Assembly (NCBI GenBank): GCA_964495805.1
Contig: CAZBWV010000045.1
Coordinates: 1-42,143 of the forward strand
Length of the DNA: 42,143 nucleotides
Direction: 5' to 3'
Source of the DNA: JALXCH01 sp964495805
GTDB lineage: Bacteria > Calditrichota > Calditrichia > RBG-13-44-9
Below, in pieces: positions 10,901 through 18,511 of the stretch (the first letter of the stretch is position 1; each line of letters opens with the position of its first letter). Under the pieces are notes generated by a model. That model was not told the origin of the DNA. It made no database searches and was given only the letters and a program-made list of their open reading frames with translations. Made by a program: the position numbers and the translations under genes.

Positions 10901-11066
10901 CATTGGTGGTATCCAGAATCGTCTGGATAAAATCGCGCTCCTTTTTCAAAGCCTTTTCCGCCGATTCCAGATCGGTAATCTTTTCAAGTTCTTTCATGCT
11001 CTCTAATGATTTCTCCTCATTCTCATGCACCATCACTCGATTTTTTGCATTTCCTGCCACCTGCAA
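7926..11066 (-). CDS. Hybrid sensor histidine kinase, PAS-GAF-HisKA-HATPase-REC-REC-Hpt
   Basis: This is a soluble phosphorelay kinase of about 1046 residues with no membrane segment. In order: PAS (~45-160, with a PAC-like end), GAF (~170-335), a coiled coil, HisKA with His397 in NMSHEIRTPLNG, HATPase, receiver 1 (D696), receiver 2 (D841) and a C-terminal Hpt with His986 in EAHGLKG. The order of relay domains recalls BarA/ArcB-type kinases, but sensing must be cytosolic. The start is uncertain: TTG at 11066, GTG at 11060 (GAGGG spaced well upstream) or ATG at 11033. The stop overlaps the receiver-PP2C gene by 4 nt, so the likely flow is His397, Asp, His986, then D51 of the phosphatase. Confidence 0.93.
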   Translation of the reverse strand: MQVAGNAKNRVMVHENEEKSLESMKELEKITDLESAEKALKKERDFIQTILDTTNALVVVLDLDGRIIHFNHACEKLTGYSAEEALDKKVWDFLILPEEVEKVKSIFSHLTRGDFPNTAENYWVGKDGRKHLITWSNAVMVNEAGEIEYVIGTGVDVTEQRMAEKEKERQHRLFRAMAESMNILLTVSDTDLAFNRILERLGKAVEVDHICVFENSFDYENEDVLANLRYEWMRPGKEIESFMEVSQNLSYRRIGLRDWYEQLVKGNVVRGRIDDFSRREQRILRQRKIHSVLIVPVIFDGSFWGSVGFIDHTGEREWTETEENVLLMMAAAIGGFVKRQLVEESLQRYADDLEATRITLEEHASMLSQTIRELEVAKQKAHEAMEVRSQFLANMSHEIRTPLNGIIGMAELLFDTELTREQREFVSIIKSSGDALLSLINDILDFSKIEAGRLELDPIDFNLRDTIADILNTLAFRAHNKGLEIAYHVRQDVPDAIVGDPGRLRQIIVNLVGNALKFTEEGEIVIRVYKEEKQGKRIKLHFEVSDTGIGIPPEKHQIIFEAFRQADGSTTRKYGGTGLGLAICQQLVDIMGGRIWVESPTNFRKNYGGPGTTFHFTAWFDVQQNPKPAIPDYNPEMLKGLNVLVVDDNQTNRMIFREILEGWGMHAFLAQNGQEALEILNRNKDETSPFHLIITDMQMPGMNGFDLAERIRQQERFRKIPILLLTSSGQRGDAARCRQIGINGYLTKPTRQNELYQTILAVLGNNNNSTTVSLVTRHTLRANRVQLKVLLAEDNPVNQKVSARLVERLGHRVTVAENGQVALELWKNSLQTEPFDVILMDVQMPVMDGFKATREIRMMEKELNIHTPIVALTAHSGDAERKRCLNAGMDEYLSKPFRYEQLFDIFEKLFPAKQHPAPQKSPNNQHAGSSNPEVIHRKELEDRMEGDWELLSEIGEIFFESHQEMLNDLEKAIQSGNAQEIEREAHGLKGVLGNFSAKKAYQTAYRLEKLGREGKIKEAAQLYEQLKQEVGEVVKRLKEMLQEVHE

Positions 11067-11467
11067 CCCTCACCTAATTTTGGTTGGTTCACAAACATCC
11101 CCTGAAGAATGTCCCTCGAATCACGCCATTTTAATTTGCACAATACCAGATTCTTTTTTCATCCCGGGTGGTAATGATTGATTTGTTTTCTGGAACCATG
11201 TGGAAGGAGCCAACTGCCTGGTTACGGTGATAAAATTCATCAAATCGGTGGAAAGCGTTGCCGTATGGTTACCCAAAAACCGGCAGGAGAAATTTTCACT
11301 TTCTCCCGAAAACACGTGTAAGCCCGTTTCTTTTTTCAAATATTCGACTCCCTTCGAAAATGACCTCGCATACCCGAATATTTCAAACCTGGTCCCAGGT
11401 TTCCCCTGTTCCTAAAATATCGGCTAATTTTTCCAAATCTTTATTGGGGTTCCGTGTCGGTATGATT

Positions 11468-11530
11468 AACAAATTTTCCCTAAATTTGTTGAGGTACCAT
11501 CCGAATCTGGCTATATTTAACAAATTTAGG
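11468..11530 (+). promoter_or_regulatory. Three alternating repeat arms at the lptF start (operator or RNA switch candidate)
   Basis: Three arms are present: AACAAATTT (11468-11476), CCTAAATTTGTT (11479-11490) and AACAAATTTAGG (11519-11530). Arms 1 and 2 form a perfect 9-bp hairpin with a 5-nt loop. Arms 2 and 3 form a perfect 12-bp hairpin with a 28-nt loop, and arm 3 contains the AGG of the lptF ribosome binding site. The two pairings are mutually exclusive. As DNA, the same arms would be operator half-sites around the candidate promoter. Confidence 0.6.
11489..11517 (+). promoter_or_regulatory. Candidate sigma-70-type promoter of lptFG
   Basis: TTGAGG (11489-11494), a 17-nt spacer and TATATT (11512-11517) fit a housekeeping promoter. 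Transcription would start near 11524, giving a leader of only ~16 nt. In that case the repeat arms act on DNA rather than RNA. Confidence 0.4.
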
Positions 11531-11539
11531 AATATGAAA

Positions 11540-12985
11540 ATGTTTATCTTAGCTCGATACATTATTCGTGAACATATTGGCCCGTTTCTCTTTTCCCTGG
11601 CGGTCATCATGTTTGTGTTTGTAACCAAATTCATTGTTCAATACATTGGCAAAATTTTTGGTAAAGGGCTCTCGCTGGGCACTATTCTGGAATTTGTATA
11701 TCTCAACCTGGCCTGGATGCTGGCTCTGGCCGTACCGATGGCTGTGCTGGTCGCTGCACTGATGGCGTTCGGTCGCCTTTCGGCCGACAACGAAATCACC
11801 ATCCTGAAAACTTCCGGAATCAGCCTTTATTACATCATCCGTCCGGTGTTGCTGATGGCAATTCTACTGACCGGGCTGATGTTTTTATTTAACGATAAAG
11901 TGCTACCGGAATACAACCATCGCGCTCGCCTCCTGTTCTACAGCATTTCAAGGAAAAAACCCACTCTGCAGTTAGAAGAAGGCATTTACATTTCCATGGG
12001 GAAATTTAGCATTCTGGTGGAGGAAATAGAAAAGAGTCTGGGCGAGGAGGTGCTGAAGAAGAGCGATATTATGGGACCGGACTTCGACGAGAAGGCAGCC
12101 GATCGATTGCGAAATATTACCATTTTCGACCGCAGCGAAGCCTCGGTGCAACGAACCATCATTGCCGAACAGGGACGGCTTATTTTCGACAAAGAAAAGG
12201 AACGGCTGGTTTTCACACTGTTTAACGGAGAGATTCACGAAATTAGTACCGGCGATTTCAGTGAATACCGGCGCCTGAAATTTTCCCGAACGGTTTTCTA
12301 CATTCCTGCACCGGAACTGGTGTTTAAGCGAGCGAACGATAGCTGGCGGGGCGATCGGGAGATGAATATTGCCATGATGAATGCGGAAATCAACAAATTT
12401 CGCCGATCCATTGCCCGGGAGGACAGTACCATTCGGGCTGCGCTGGGTCAATTTTTCCTGTCGCCCGATAGCCTTCAACACCTTCTCACAAAAGCCATCT
12501 CGATCGATCAACTGGATACACTCACATACACACAGAAGCAGGTCGCTCGCTCCAAAGCACTCCGAAAATTACAGATTACCCTGGAAAAAATTAAAACCGC
12601 ACGAAAAAACATTAAATATCACCAACAACAAATCAATAAATTCGATGTGGAAATTTACAAGAAGTTTTCCATCCCTTTTGCCTGCATCGTGTTTGTGCTC
12701 ATCGGCGCACCGCTGGGTATTAAGGCCCGAAAGGGGAGTCTGGGCATCGGGATCACGTTCAGCATCGGTTTCTTTCTACTTTACTGGGTTTTCTTAATCG
12801 GAGGGGAGGAATTAGCAGACCGACAATTGCTCTCCCCGTTCCTGGCTATGTGGTTAGCCAATATTATTGTGGGTTCTTTTGGTATCTTTATGACCTACCG
12901 GGTGGTCAAAGAAACCACTTTCATTCAATGGGAACGCCTGCCTAAATTTCTGCAAGCATTTTTTAAGGGAGACGAAAGCGCTTAA
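11540..12985 (+). CDS. lptF: LptF/LptG-family LPS export permease (first of pair)
   Basis: This is an inner-membrane permease of the LPS transport complex (YjgP/YjgQ family). It has N-terminal helices (FLFSLAVIMFVFVTK, then two more by ~residue 140), a central periplasmic beta region, and C-terminal helices beginning near FACIVFVLIGAPLGI. At 481 residues it is longer than the ~360 of Proteobacteria because of a charged helical insertion before the last membrane block, which contains a run rich in Lys, Gln and Arg. I chose ATG 11540 because AGGA lies 8 nt upstream; ATG 11534 is only 2 nt from it. The stop is 2 nt before lptG. The partners LptB/LptC/LptA are not in the window. The LptF versus LptG label is by gene order. 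Confidence 0.88.
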   Translation: MFILARYIIREHIGPFLFSLAVIMFVFVTKFIVQYIGKIFGKGLSLGTILEFVYLNLAWMLALAVPMAVLVAALMAFGRLSADNEITILKTSGISLYYIIRPVLLMAILLTGLMFLFNDKVLPEYNHRARLLFYSISRKKPTLQLEEGIYISMGKFSILVEEIEKSLGEEVLKKSDIMGPDFDEKAADRLRNITIFDRSEASVQRTIIAEQGRLIFDKEKERLVFTLFNGEIHEISTGDFSEYRRLKFSRTVFYIPAPELVFKRANDSWRGDREMNIAMMNAEINKFRRSIAREDSTIRAALGQFFLSPDSLQHLLTKAISIDQLDTLTYTQKQVARSKALRKLQITLEKIKTARKNIKYHQQQINKFDVEIYKKFSIPFACIVFVLIGAPLGIKARKGSLGIGITFSIGFFLLYWVFLIGGEELADRQLLSPFLAMWLANIIVGSFGIFMTYRVVKETTFIQWERLPKFLQAFFKGDESA

Positions 12986-12987
12986 CC

Positions 12988-14070
12988 ATGACATTGCTGG
13001 ACCGCTACATCATTCGCAAATTCCTGGTGATTCTGTTATTCAACATCCTCGCCTTTATTATTATTTTTCTGGTGATCGACCTGATTGAACATCTGGATAA
13101 ATTCCTGGCTTATAAAGCCACATTCCATCAGGTAGTCAAATATTATTTTTATTACATCCCTTTCATCATAATCCTCACTCTACCCATTTCCATGCTTCTG
13201 AGCAGTCTGTTTTCCCTGGGTTCCATGGCTCAGTACAACGAAATCACAGCGATTCAAACATCCGGGGTGAGTCTCTACCGCATTCTATTTCCCATCCTGG
13301 TGCTGGCTTTTCTTATCAGCATTATTTCCGGAATTGCCGGTGAGACCATTGTTCCCCAAGCAAATCGGTTACGTCTGGATGTGTATCGATATGAGATTAA
13401 GAAAGAAGCGCGTAAGGTCCGTTCTGCCCGCAGTCAGCTGGCCATTCAGGATACCGGTCACCGGCAGTTGTATATTCAGTTTTATGAAGTGGCCAAAAAG
13501 CGAGCCCACAACGTGAATATTTTGTGGATTGAGGGGGACAAAATCACCCGTCGGCTGGATTGCCGGTATATGGTCTGGAATCCCGCACAGGAAATGTGGA
13601 TGCTGCACAACGTCACCGAACGGATTTTACAGGACACTGCCGAGCAGGTCATCCATCACGATTCCCTGAAATATGCGGATTCGCGCATCACCCCCGAAGA
13701 CCTGATAGACCTGGAGATTCAACCGGAAGAGATGAACTATGCCGAACTCAACCGATTTGTGGATAAAATGCTGGAATTGGGTGCCGACGCCCGCCGCTGG
13801 TTGGTGGACCTTTACATGAAGATTTCCTATCCGCTGGCTAATTTCATCATCGTATTGTTTGGCGCCCCGCTGGCAGCCCGAAAACGTCGCAGCGGTCCGG
13901 CACTGGGATTTGCCCTGGCTCTTCTAATCAGCTTCATCTATTTTCTCTTTCTAAGAACCGGACAGGTGCTGGGTCATAAAGGGGATTTGCCTCCCTGGCT
14001 GGCGGCGTGGATTGGAAACATCGTATTTGGTGCAGGGGGGATTATTACCATGCTCCGGGTGCGCAAATAG
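12988..14070 (+). CDS. lptG: LptF/LptG-family LPS export permease (second of pair)
   Basis: This 360-residue permease has the usual family length. N-terminal membrane helices (VILLFNILAFIIIFLVIDLI, then FIIILTLPISMLLSSLFSLG) are followed by a periplasmic domain (~120-290) and C-terminal helices beginning at YPLANFIIVLFGAPLAARKR. The GAPLA(A)R motif near the cytoplasmic face is shared with the preceding protein (GAPLGIKARKG), marking them as paralogues. It follows lptF by 2 nt, so the pair should be co-translated. Together with LptB it would extract lipopolysaccharide from the inner membrane. Confidence 0.9.
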   Translation: MTLLDRYIIRKFLVILLFNILAFIIIFLVIDLIEHLDKFLAYKATFHQVVKYYFYYIPFIIILTLPISMLLSSLFSLGSMAQYNEITAIQTSGVSLYRILFPILVLAFLISIISGIAGETIVPQANRLRLDVYRYEIKKEARKVRSARSQLAIQDTGHRQLYIQFYEVAKKRAHNVNILWIEGDKITRRLDCRYMVWNPAQEMWMLHNVTERILQDTAEQVIHHDSLKYADSRITPEDLIDLEIQPEEMNYAELNRFVDKMLELGADARRWLVDLYMKISYPLANFIIVLFGAPLAARKRRSGPALGFALALLISFIYFLFLRTGQVLGHKGDLPPWLAAWIGNIVFGAGGIITMLRVRK

Positions 14071-14120
14071 TTCCCCCCCGATTCGGCATATTCGGAGTGC
14101 CGCCGGGCAAAGAACCGCAA

Positions 14121-14155
14121 ATAAAAACGGGGATAGCTTTCGGTCGCTACCCCCG
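14121..14155 (-). terminator. Minus-strand intrinsic terminator of the 14204-16222 gene
   Basis: A 10-bp stem with one mismatch (14128-14137 with 14146-14155, loop 8 nt) is followed on the minus strand by UUUUUAU (plus-strand 14121-14127). It lies ~50 nt past the stop of the secreted protein gene. No comparable U-run exists for lptG on the plus strand. Confidence 0.62.
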
Positions 14156-14203
14156 AATAGTTCATGAAAATGTTTAAAAAACGGCGAGCATCCCTTTATT
14201 ACT

Positions 14204-16222
14204 TTAACGAATCACCGCTAACTTTCCTGTTTTTAACTTCTTCCCTTCCCTGTTTTTGATAATGTACACATACAAACCACTGGCCAGTTGCTGGTCCAAG
14301 GAATTCATAGGTTTCCACTGCATGCGGCGAAGTTGTGTGTTATTCAATGAAATCTCGTTAACCTTTTCCCCGGCAATGGTGTAAATAACAATCTTCTCCG
14401 TTTCCGCAGGTAAATTCGAAAAATATACAAATTCATGACCACGAGACAACCGGAAAGGATTGGGATATACAATAATATCCCTGTTATCTGCTTCCACATT
14501 GTCCGGTTCCTGATAGCGAAATACGGAATCCGCCACGGTGGTCTGATAACCGGAGGTATCAACCAGAGTGAGCGAATAGGAATAGGTGGTATCTGCGGAG
14601 AGATCGGTCAAATAAAAATCGTGTATTTTGGCGAATCCCTGGGAACGATAGGTAAACAGCCGGGAAGGATCGTACCAATAAGTCATTTCCACCCGGGAGG
14701 GAATATCCGTCTGTATGCGCACGTTCATTCGGCCATCTTCCATCGGCACAAATTCAATTCCGGCCAGGTCCACACGCGCATTTACTTTGAAACGGAGATT
14801 GGCTCCGGCAGACAATCCGCCGGGGTCCTGCACCCGTATCCGGACTTCCGATTCTCCCCACCAATTCGGGTCTGCCCACACTTTAAGGGTTACCTGCTGC
14901 GGGTTGAACTCAGTATGCAGATGTTCCCCGGGTTGAATGTCCCAGACCAGCTCGTTCAGGGTGTTGGTGGAATCCACTACATAATTTCCCAACTGGACAA
15001 TCCGGAAGCTGTCCTCAGCGACATCCATACTGATGGGAAAATTGAGCACAGGTGGGGAATTATTTTGACTGGGATTATAGTGAATGGTCACAATGCTGGT
15101 ATCCGAAGCACCAGCCGGATCGGTTACAATGAATTTTCCGTCCTCGCTGGTGGTATTATCCAGGCTGATAATTTTCACAATCTTTTGTGCTTCGTTCTCC
15201 CACTGAAACTGAAAGTGAGAATATCCCACAAACTGCCAGGTTAATTCCAGGGGTTGGTTATCCGGATCGCTGGCGTACGGTTTCAGATCGAACACGTTCG
15301 AACTCACCGCACTGGTAAAAATATTACTCAACGAAATTTGCGGTGGATCGTTCACCGGGGTAACCGTAACCACCACCTGATCCGTCTGGGTATTCTGATC
15401 GGGATCCGTTGCCTGAAACACGATGGTATCCTGGCCAAACCAGTTTGTGGCATTGGTGGTAAAAGTTACTTTTCGTGTACTGGCCTGATAATTCGCCTGC
15501 AGATGATTCAGTCCCAGAATCTCCCAGGTTAAATCGGCCGGAGTGTAAGGTGAGACCGTAACGCAGGTATCCAGCCATAACTCGAACTGGGAATCTTCCG
15601 GAAACGAAATAGCCGGAACGGAAACGGTGAACACATACTGCACATTACTCACCACGGTTAGCGAAATCACTTTTTTGTCCCAGAATCCCGTGGGATCTTC
15701 CGCTCGCACAGTCAATTCGGCGGGACCGGAGTAATTGATCGGATTCGGAGTAATTTCCAGATTTCCTCCGCTCACCGAAACAGAAAGATGATTCGCATTG
15801 CTTACGGTAATCTGTAAATCGGATACCGGGTGATCCGGATCTTCTGCCACATCAGTCAATGGAATGGAGGTGGTTTGTTCGGAGGGAATTTCCGATATCG
15901 ACAGAATCACCCGGGGAATTCCCACCGAAACGGCATCGGTCAGCGGGGACAAATTTCCCGAAGAATCCATGGCAGCCAATTTATACGAATATAACTGCCC
16001 CGGATGAATATTGTCCCGATCCACGGCATGAGTAATAGGATGCGGAATGCTTTGAATCAGCTGAAAATTGCCCGAACCGCCTTCCGCCCGATAAAGTTTG
16101 TACTGAAACATATCGCTCTCGGAGTTGGCGTTCCAGTAAATATTCAGCGAATCGGTCTGGGAAAAAATCAGTGAAAACGGAATCAGGATGACTAAGCCCA
16201 GAGTTGCGAAAATCCTTTTCAA
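14204..16222 (-). CDS. Secreted multidomain protein (FN3, cadherin/Ig-like) with T9SS-like C-terminal sorting domain
   Basis: The 672-residue exported protein has a signal peptide at 1-21 ending in Phe-Ser-Gln. A fibronectin-III-like module follows (~22-105, with SESDMFQYKLYRAE), then tandem cadherin/Ig-like domains to ~480 (VTVTPVNDPPQISL is a typical linker), another FN3-like module (~490-575), and a C-terminal domain from ~590 (YPNPFRLSRG to GKLKTGKLAVIR) of the type that directs type IX secretion in FCB bacteria. The start codon is TTG, supported by AGGAGGA at 16228-16234. The 5' leader holds a GC-rich hairpin (16274-16310). It is monocistronic. The likely role is a surface or adhesion protein; no enzymatic domain is visible. 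Confidence 0.85.
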   Translation of the reverse strand: MKRIFATLGLVILIPFSLIFSQTDSLNIYWNANSESDMFQYKLYRAEGGSGNFQLIQSIPHPITHAVDRDNIHPGQLYSYKLAAMDSSGNLSPLTDAVSVGIPRVILSISEIPSEQTTSIPLTDVAEDPDHPVSDLQITVSNANHLSVSVSGGNLEITPNPINYSGPAELTVRAEDPTGFWDKKVISLTVVSNVQYVFTVSVPAISFPEDSQFELWLDTCVTVSPYTPADLTWEILGLNHLQANYQASTRKVTFTTNATNWFGQDTIVFQATDPDQNTQTDQVVVTVTPVNDPPQISLSNIFTSAVSSNVFDLKPYASDPDNQPLELTWQFVGYSHFQFQWENEAQKIVKIISLDNTTSEDGKFIVTDPAGASDTSIVTIHYNPSQNNSPPVLNFPISMDVAEDSFRIVQLGNYVVDSTNTLNELVWDIQPGEHLHTEFNPQQVTLKVWADPNWWGESEVRIRVQDPGGLSAGANLRFKVNARVDLAGIEFVPMEDGRMNVRIQTDIPSRVEMTYWYDPSRLFTYRSQGFAKIHDFYLTDLSADTTYSYSLTLVDTSGYQTTVADSVFRYQEPDNVEADNRDIIVYPNPFRLSRGHEFVYFSNLPAETEKIVIYTIAGEKVNEISLNNTQLRRMQWKPMNSLDQQLASGLYVYIIKNREGKKLKTGKLAVIR

Positions 16223-16622
16223 AACTATCCTCCTAATATTGTTTCTGGGGGGAAAATTGCAAACTCCTTGCCACCTTCCCTCCCGGGGTCATCACCCGGG
16301 GAAAGGGAGGCCTAAAGACTCGACATTTCGTAAGCTAACAGTCTTTTTCTTTAAGAAAACTTGAAATATGCTTTCTCGATTGGGACTCCCGAACGATTTT
16401 TCCTGGGAAAATATTTTACAACCACCTTTCGGAAATTTGGAGAGATATCCTGCCAAAATAGGATGCAACCATTGAGAAAAACTTCTTATTCGAATAGCAT
16501 CTTAACCTCGCCAATCTGGAGGGTACACCCGGGGAGCAAAGTTCGGGAATTGAAAAAAAATCGTTTGATATACCTGGTAAAATTTTCTATTTTCGATAAC
16601 CAGAATAATTTCTCTGCATGGA
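16223..16622. other. Divergent intergenic region, 400 bp
   Basis: Two hairpin-forming stretches sit on the side of the minus-strand gene. One is CCCGGG on both sides of a short loop, extended by imperfect CCCT/AGGG pairing (16274-16310). The other is AAAGACT (16314-16320) pairing with AGTCTTT about 19 nt later and followed by a T-rich run. The ptsI promoter candidate lies at 16565-16593. An open frame of 158 codons here runs into ptsI in another frame and has no protein-like features. Confidence 0.55.
16565..16593 (+). promoter_or_regulatory. Candidate promoter of the ptsI gene
   Basis: TTGATA (16565-16570), a 17-nt spacer and TATTTT (16588-16593) lie 30 nt upstream of the ptsI ATG. The predicted leader is about 23 nt and lacks a clear Shine-Dalgarno sequence. 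Confidence 0.38.
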
Positions 16623-18410
16623 ATGAAAAAAAAGAAAACAGCACCCGAAAAAAAGAAAGAACTAATCGTTCGAGGCATTCCTGCATCTCCGGGAATTGCC
16701 ATTGGACCTGCATTTTTGTATGCGGAACCCAGCTATACACCGGAAATTCGATTGATTTCCCGCAAACGGGTGCCCACCGAAATCAAGCGTTTTCGGGAAG
16801 CTATTCGCGCCAGCCAGAACTATCTGTCCAAAATTAAAAACGAATCGCCCGATCAGCTCTCTCAGGAATATCAGGAAATTCTTCAAACTCAGATCGACAT
16901 TTTAAATGACGACATCTTCCTGAAAGAAGTGGAACAACTGATTCAGGATGAACTGTACGATGCACCTTATGCCACGTACAAAGTTTTCCGAAAAAAAATG
17001 GGCGTGTTCCAGAATTTGCCCAACGAATACTTTCGGGATCGGGCACTGGACATTCAGAATCTGAAACGTTTGATTCTGCGTCATCTGCTGGGGAAAAAAC
17101 TGAACGTTATTCTGAAAGACAAATCCATTATCGTCACAGATAATCTCAGTCCGGCGGACACCATCCGTCTGCATCACCATTCCATTCTGGGATTCTGCAC
17201 CAATTTTGGTGGAAAGAACTCTCACACCGCCATCATTGCTCGCTCGCTGGGTGTTCCTGCGGTTGTAGGAACTGAAATCGTTACCACATTGGTCTCCCCC
17301 GGAGACGAATTAATTGTGGACGGCAGTCAGGGTGTGGTCATTATTCACCCCACTCCGGAGACCAAACAGGAGTATGAGCAAAAGCAGAAGAAATTCATCC
17401 TCATCGAAAAATCGCTGTTGAAAGAAGCCTCATTACCAGCCCGTACTAAGGACGGGCACAAGGTTAAGGTGTACGCCAACATCGAATTTATCGAGGAATT
17501 GGAAGCCATTCGCCAATCCGGTGCGGAAGGAATTGGCCTGTACCGCACCGAAGGGTTGTTTATGGGCGGGAACGGCCTTCCCAGCGAGGAACAACAGTTT
17601 CGGAATTATCTGGAAATTGCCCGGGCATTTAAGGAACACAGCGTGGTAATTCGCACCCTGGATGTGGGTGGAGACAAAATCATGCCGGATTTTGTGACCA
17701 TACCGGAACGAAACCCCTTTTTAGGCTGGCGCGCTATCCGTTTCTGCCTGGATCACAAAGAAATTTTTCTTCCCCAGCTCAAAGCCATCCTGCGCGCCAA
17801 CCAGTTCGGCAACCTGAAAATTCTCCTGCCCATGGTCAGCTCGCTGGAGGAGATTGAGCAATTTCAGGATGTTTTTCAGGAAGCCCAGCAAGCACTGAAA
17901 GCGGAGAACCAATCCTTTAATCCCGACATCGAAATTGGCATTATGGTGGAAATTCCTTCTGCGGCACTGCTGGCGGAACACTTTGCCCGGAAAGTGGACT
18001 TTTTCAGCATCGGAACCAATGATTTGATTCAGTACACCCTGGCGGTGGATCGTGCGAATGAAAAGATTTCTCATCTGTATAATCATTTCCATCCCGCGGT
18101 GATTCAATTAATTAAACACGTTATCGACGTGGGGAAAGAACAGAACATTCCCGTGAGCATGTGCGGCGAAATGGCCGGTGACCCGGTTGCCACACCACTG
18201 CTTTTAGGACTGGGACTGGACCGCTTCAGCGCCGTGCATTCGGTCATTCCGGAAATCAAACAAATCATCCGCAACGTGTCCTTAAAGGAGTGTGAACAAC
18301 TGGCTCAACAGGCATTAACACTGGTGAAGGCAGAGGATGTTCAAAAACTGTGCGAAAACTTCTATGCCAAACATTTTTCCGTATCCACAGAACTTAAGAA
18401 ACCGGAATAG
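16623..18410 (+). CDS. ptsI: Phosphoenolpyruvate-protein phosphotransferase (PTS enzyme I)
   Basis: Enzyme I takes phosphate from PEP onto its own His and passes it to HPr. The protein has 595 residues (the usual size is ~575). It has the N-terminal HPr-binding domain (~15-150), the phosphohistidine domain with H201 in GGKNSHTAIIARSLGVPAVVG, and the C-terminal TIM-barrel PEP-binding domain with LYRTEGLFM, SIGTNDLIQYTLAVDR and MCGEMAGDP (active-site Cys near 513). A Lys-rich N-terminus (MKKKK...) precedes the family core. No HPr, HPr kinase or EIIA is in the window, so it may serve a regulatory PTS or act with a distant HPr. It is followed at 101 nt by sugar-phosphate genes. Confidence 0.93.
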   Translation: MKKKKTAPEKKKELIVRGIPASPGIAIGPAFLYAEPSYTPEIRLISRKRVPTEIKRFREAIRASQNYLSKIKNESPDQLSQEYQEILQTQIDILNDDIFLKEVEQLIQDELYDAPYATYKVFRKKMGVFQNLPNEYFRDRALDIQNLKRLILRHLLGKKLNVILKDKSIIVTDNLSPADTIRLHHHSILGFCTNFGGKNSHTAIIARSLGVPAVVGTEIVTTLVSPGDELIVDGSQGVVIIHPTPETKQEYEQKQKKFILIEKSLLKEASLPARTKDGHKVKVYANIEFIEELEAIRQSGAEGIGLYRTEGLFMGGNGLPSEEQQFRNYLEIARAFKEHSVVIRTLDVGGDKIMPDFVTIPERNPFLGWRAIRFCLDHKEIFLPQLKAILRANQFGNLKILLPMVSSLEEIEQFQDVFQEAQQALKAENQSFNPDIEIGIMVEIPSAALLAEHFARKVDFFSIGTNDLIQYTLAVDRANEKISHLYNHFHPAVIQLIKHVIDVGKEQNIPVSMCGEMAGDPVATPLLLGLGLDRFSAVHSVIPEIKQIIRNVSLKECEQLAQQALTLVKAEDVQKLCENFYAKHFSVSTELKKPE

Positions 18411-18511
18411 AAAACAGTTGATGGAAATTGCGGCGATTGTTCTACCGTGTCCTACCGCTATTTTCAACAAATATTTTCAATCGTTCATTCAAAATCATAT
18501 AGGGGAGAACC

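Larger units (their letters stand above)
11067..11539. other. Divergent intergenic region, 473 bp
   Basis: This lies between the hybrid kinase (-) and lptF (+). One frame stays open from 11258 into lptF, but its translation before the lptF start lacks any recognisable domain and I treat it as non-coding. The only structured part I found is the AACAAATTT repeat cluster and promoter candidate at 11468-11530. CCTGG-TC-CCAGG near 11390-11403 is a short hairpin of no clear role. I saw no tRNA or small protein gene. Confidence 0.6.

Noticed and set aside
11258..11539. A 94-codon N-terminal extension of lptF
   Set aside because: The extension has no membrane or domain features, while ATG 11540 has AGGA at the right distance and gives the normal LptF N-terminus.
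16361..16837. A 158-codon plus-strand open frame overlapping the ptsI start
   Set aside because: It overlaps ptsI in another frame, and its composition looks random.
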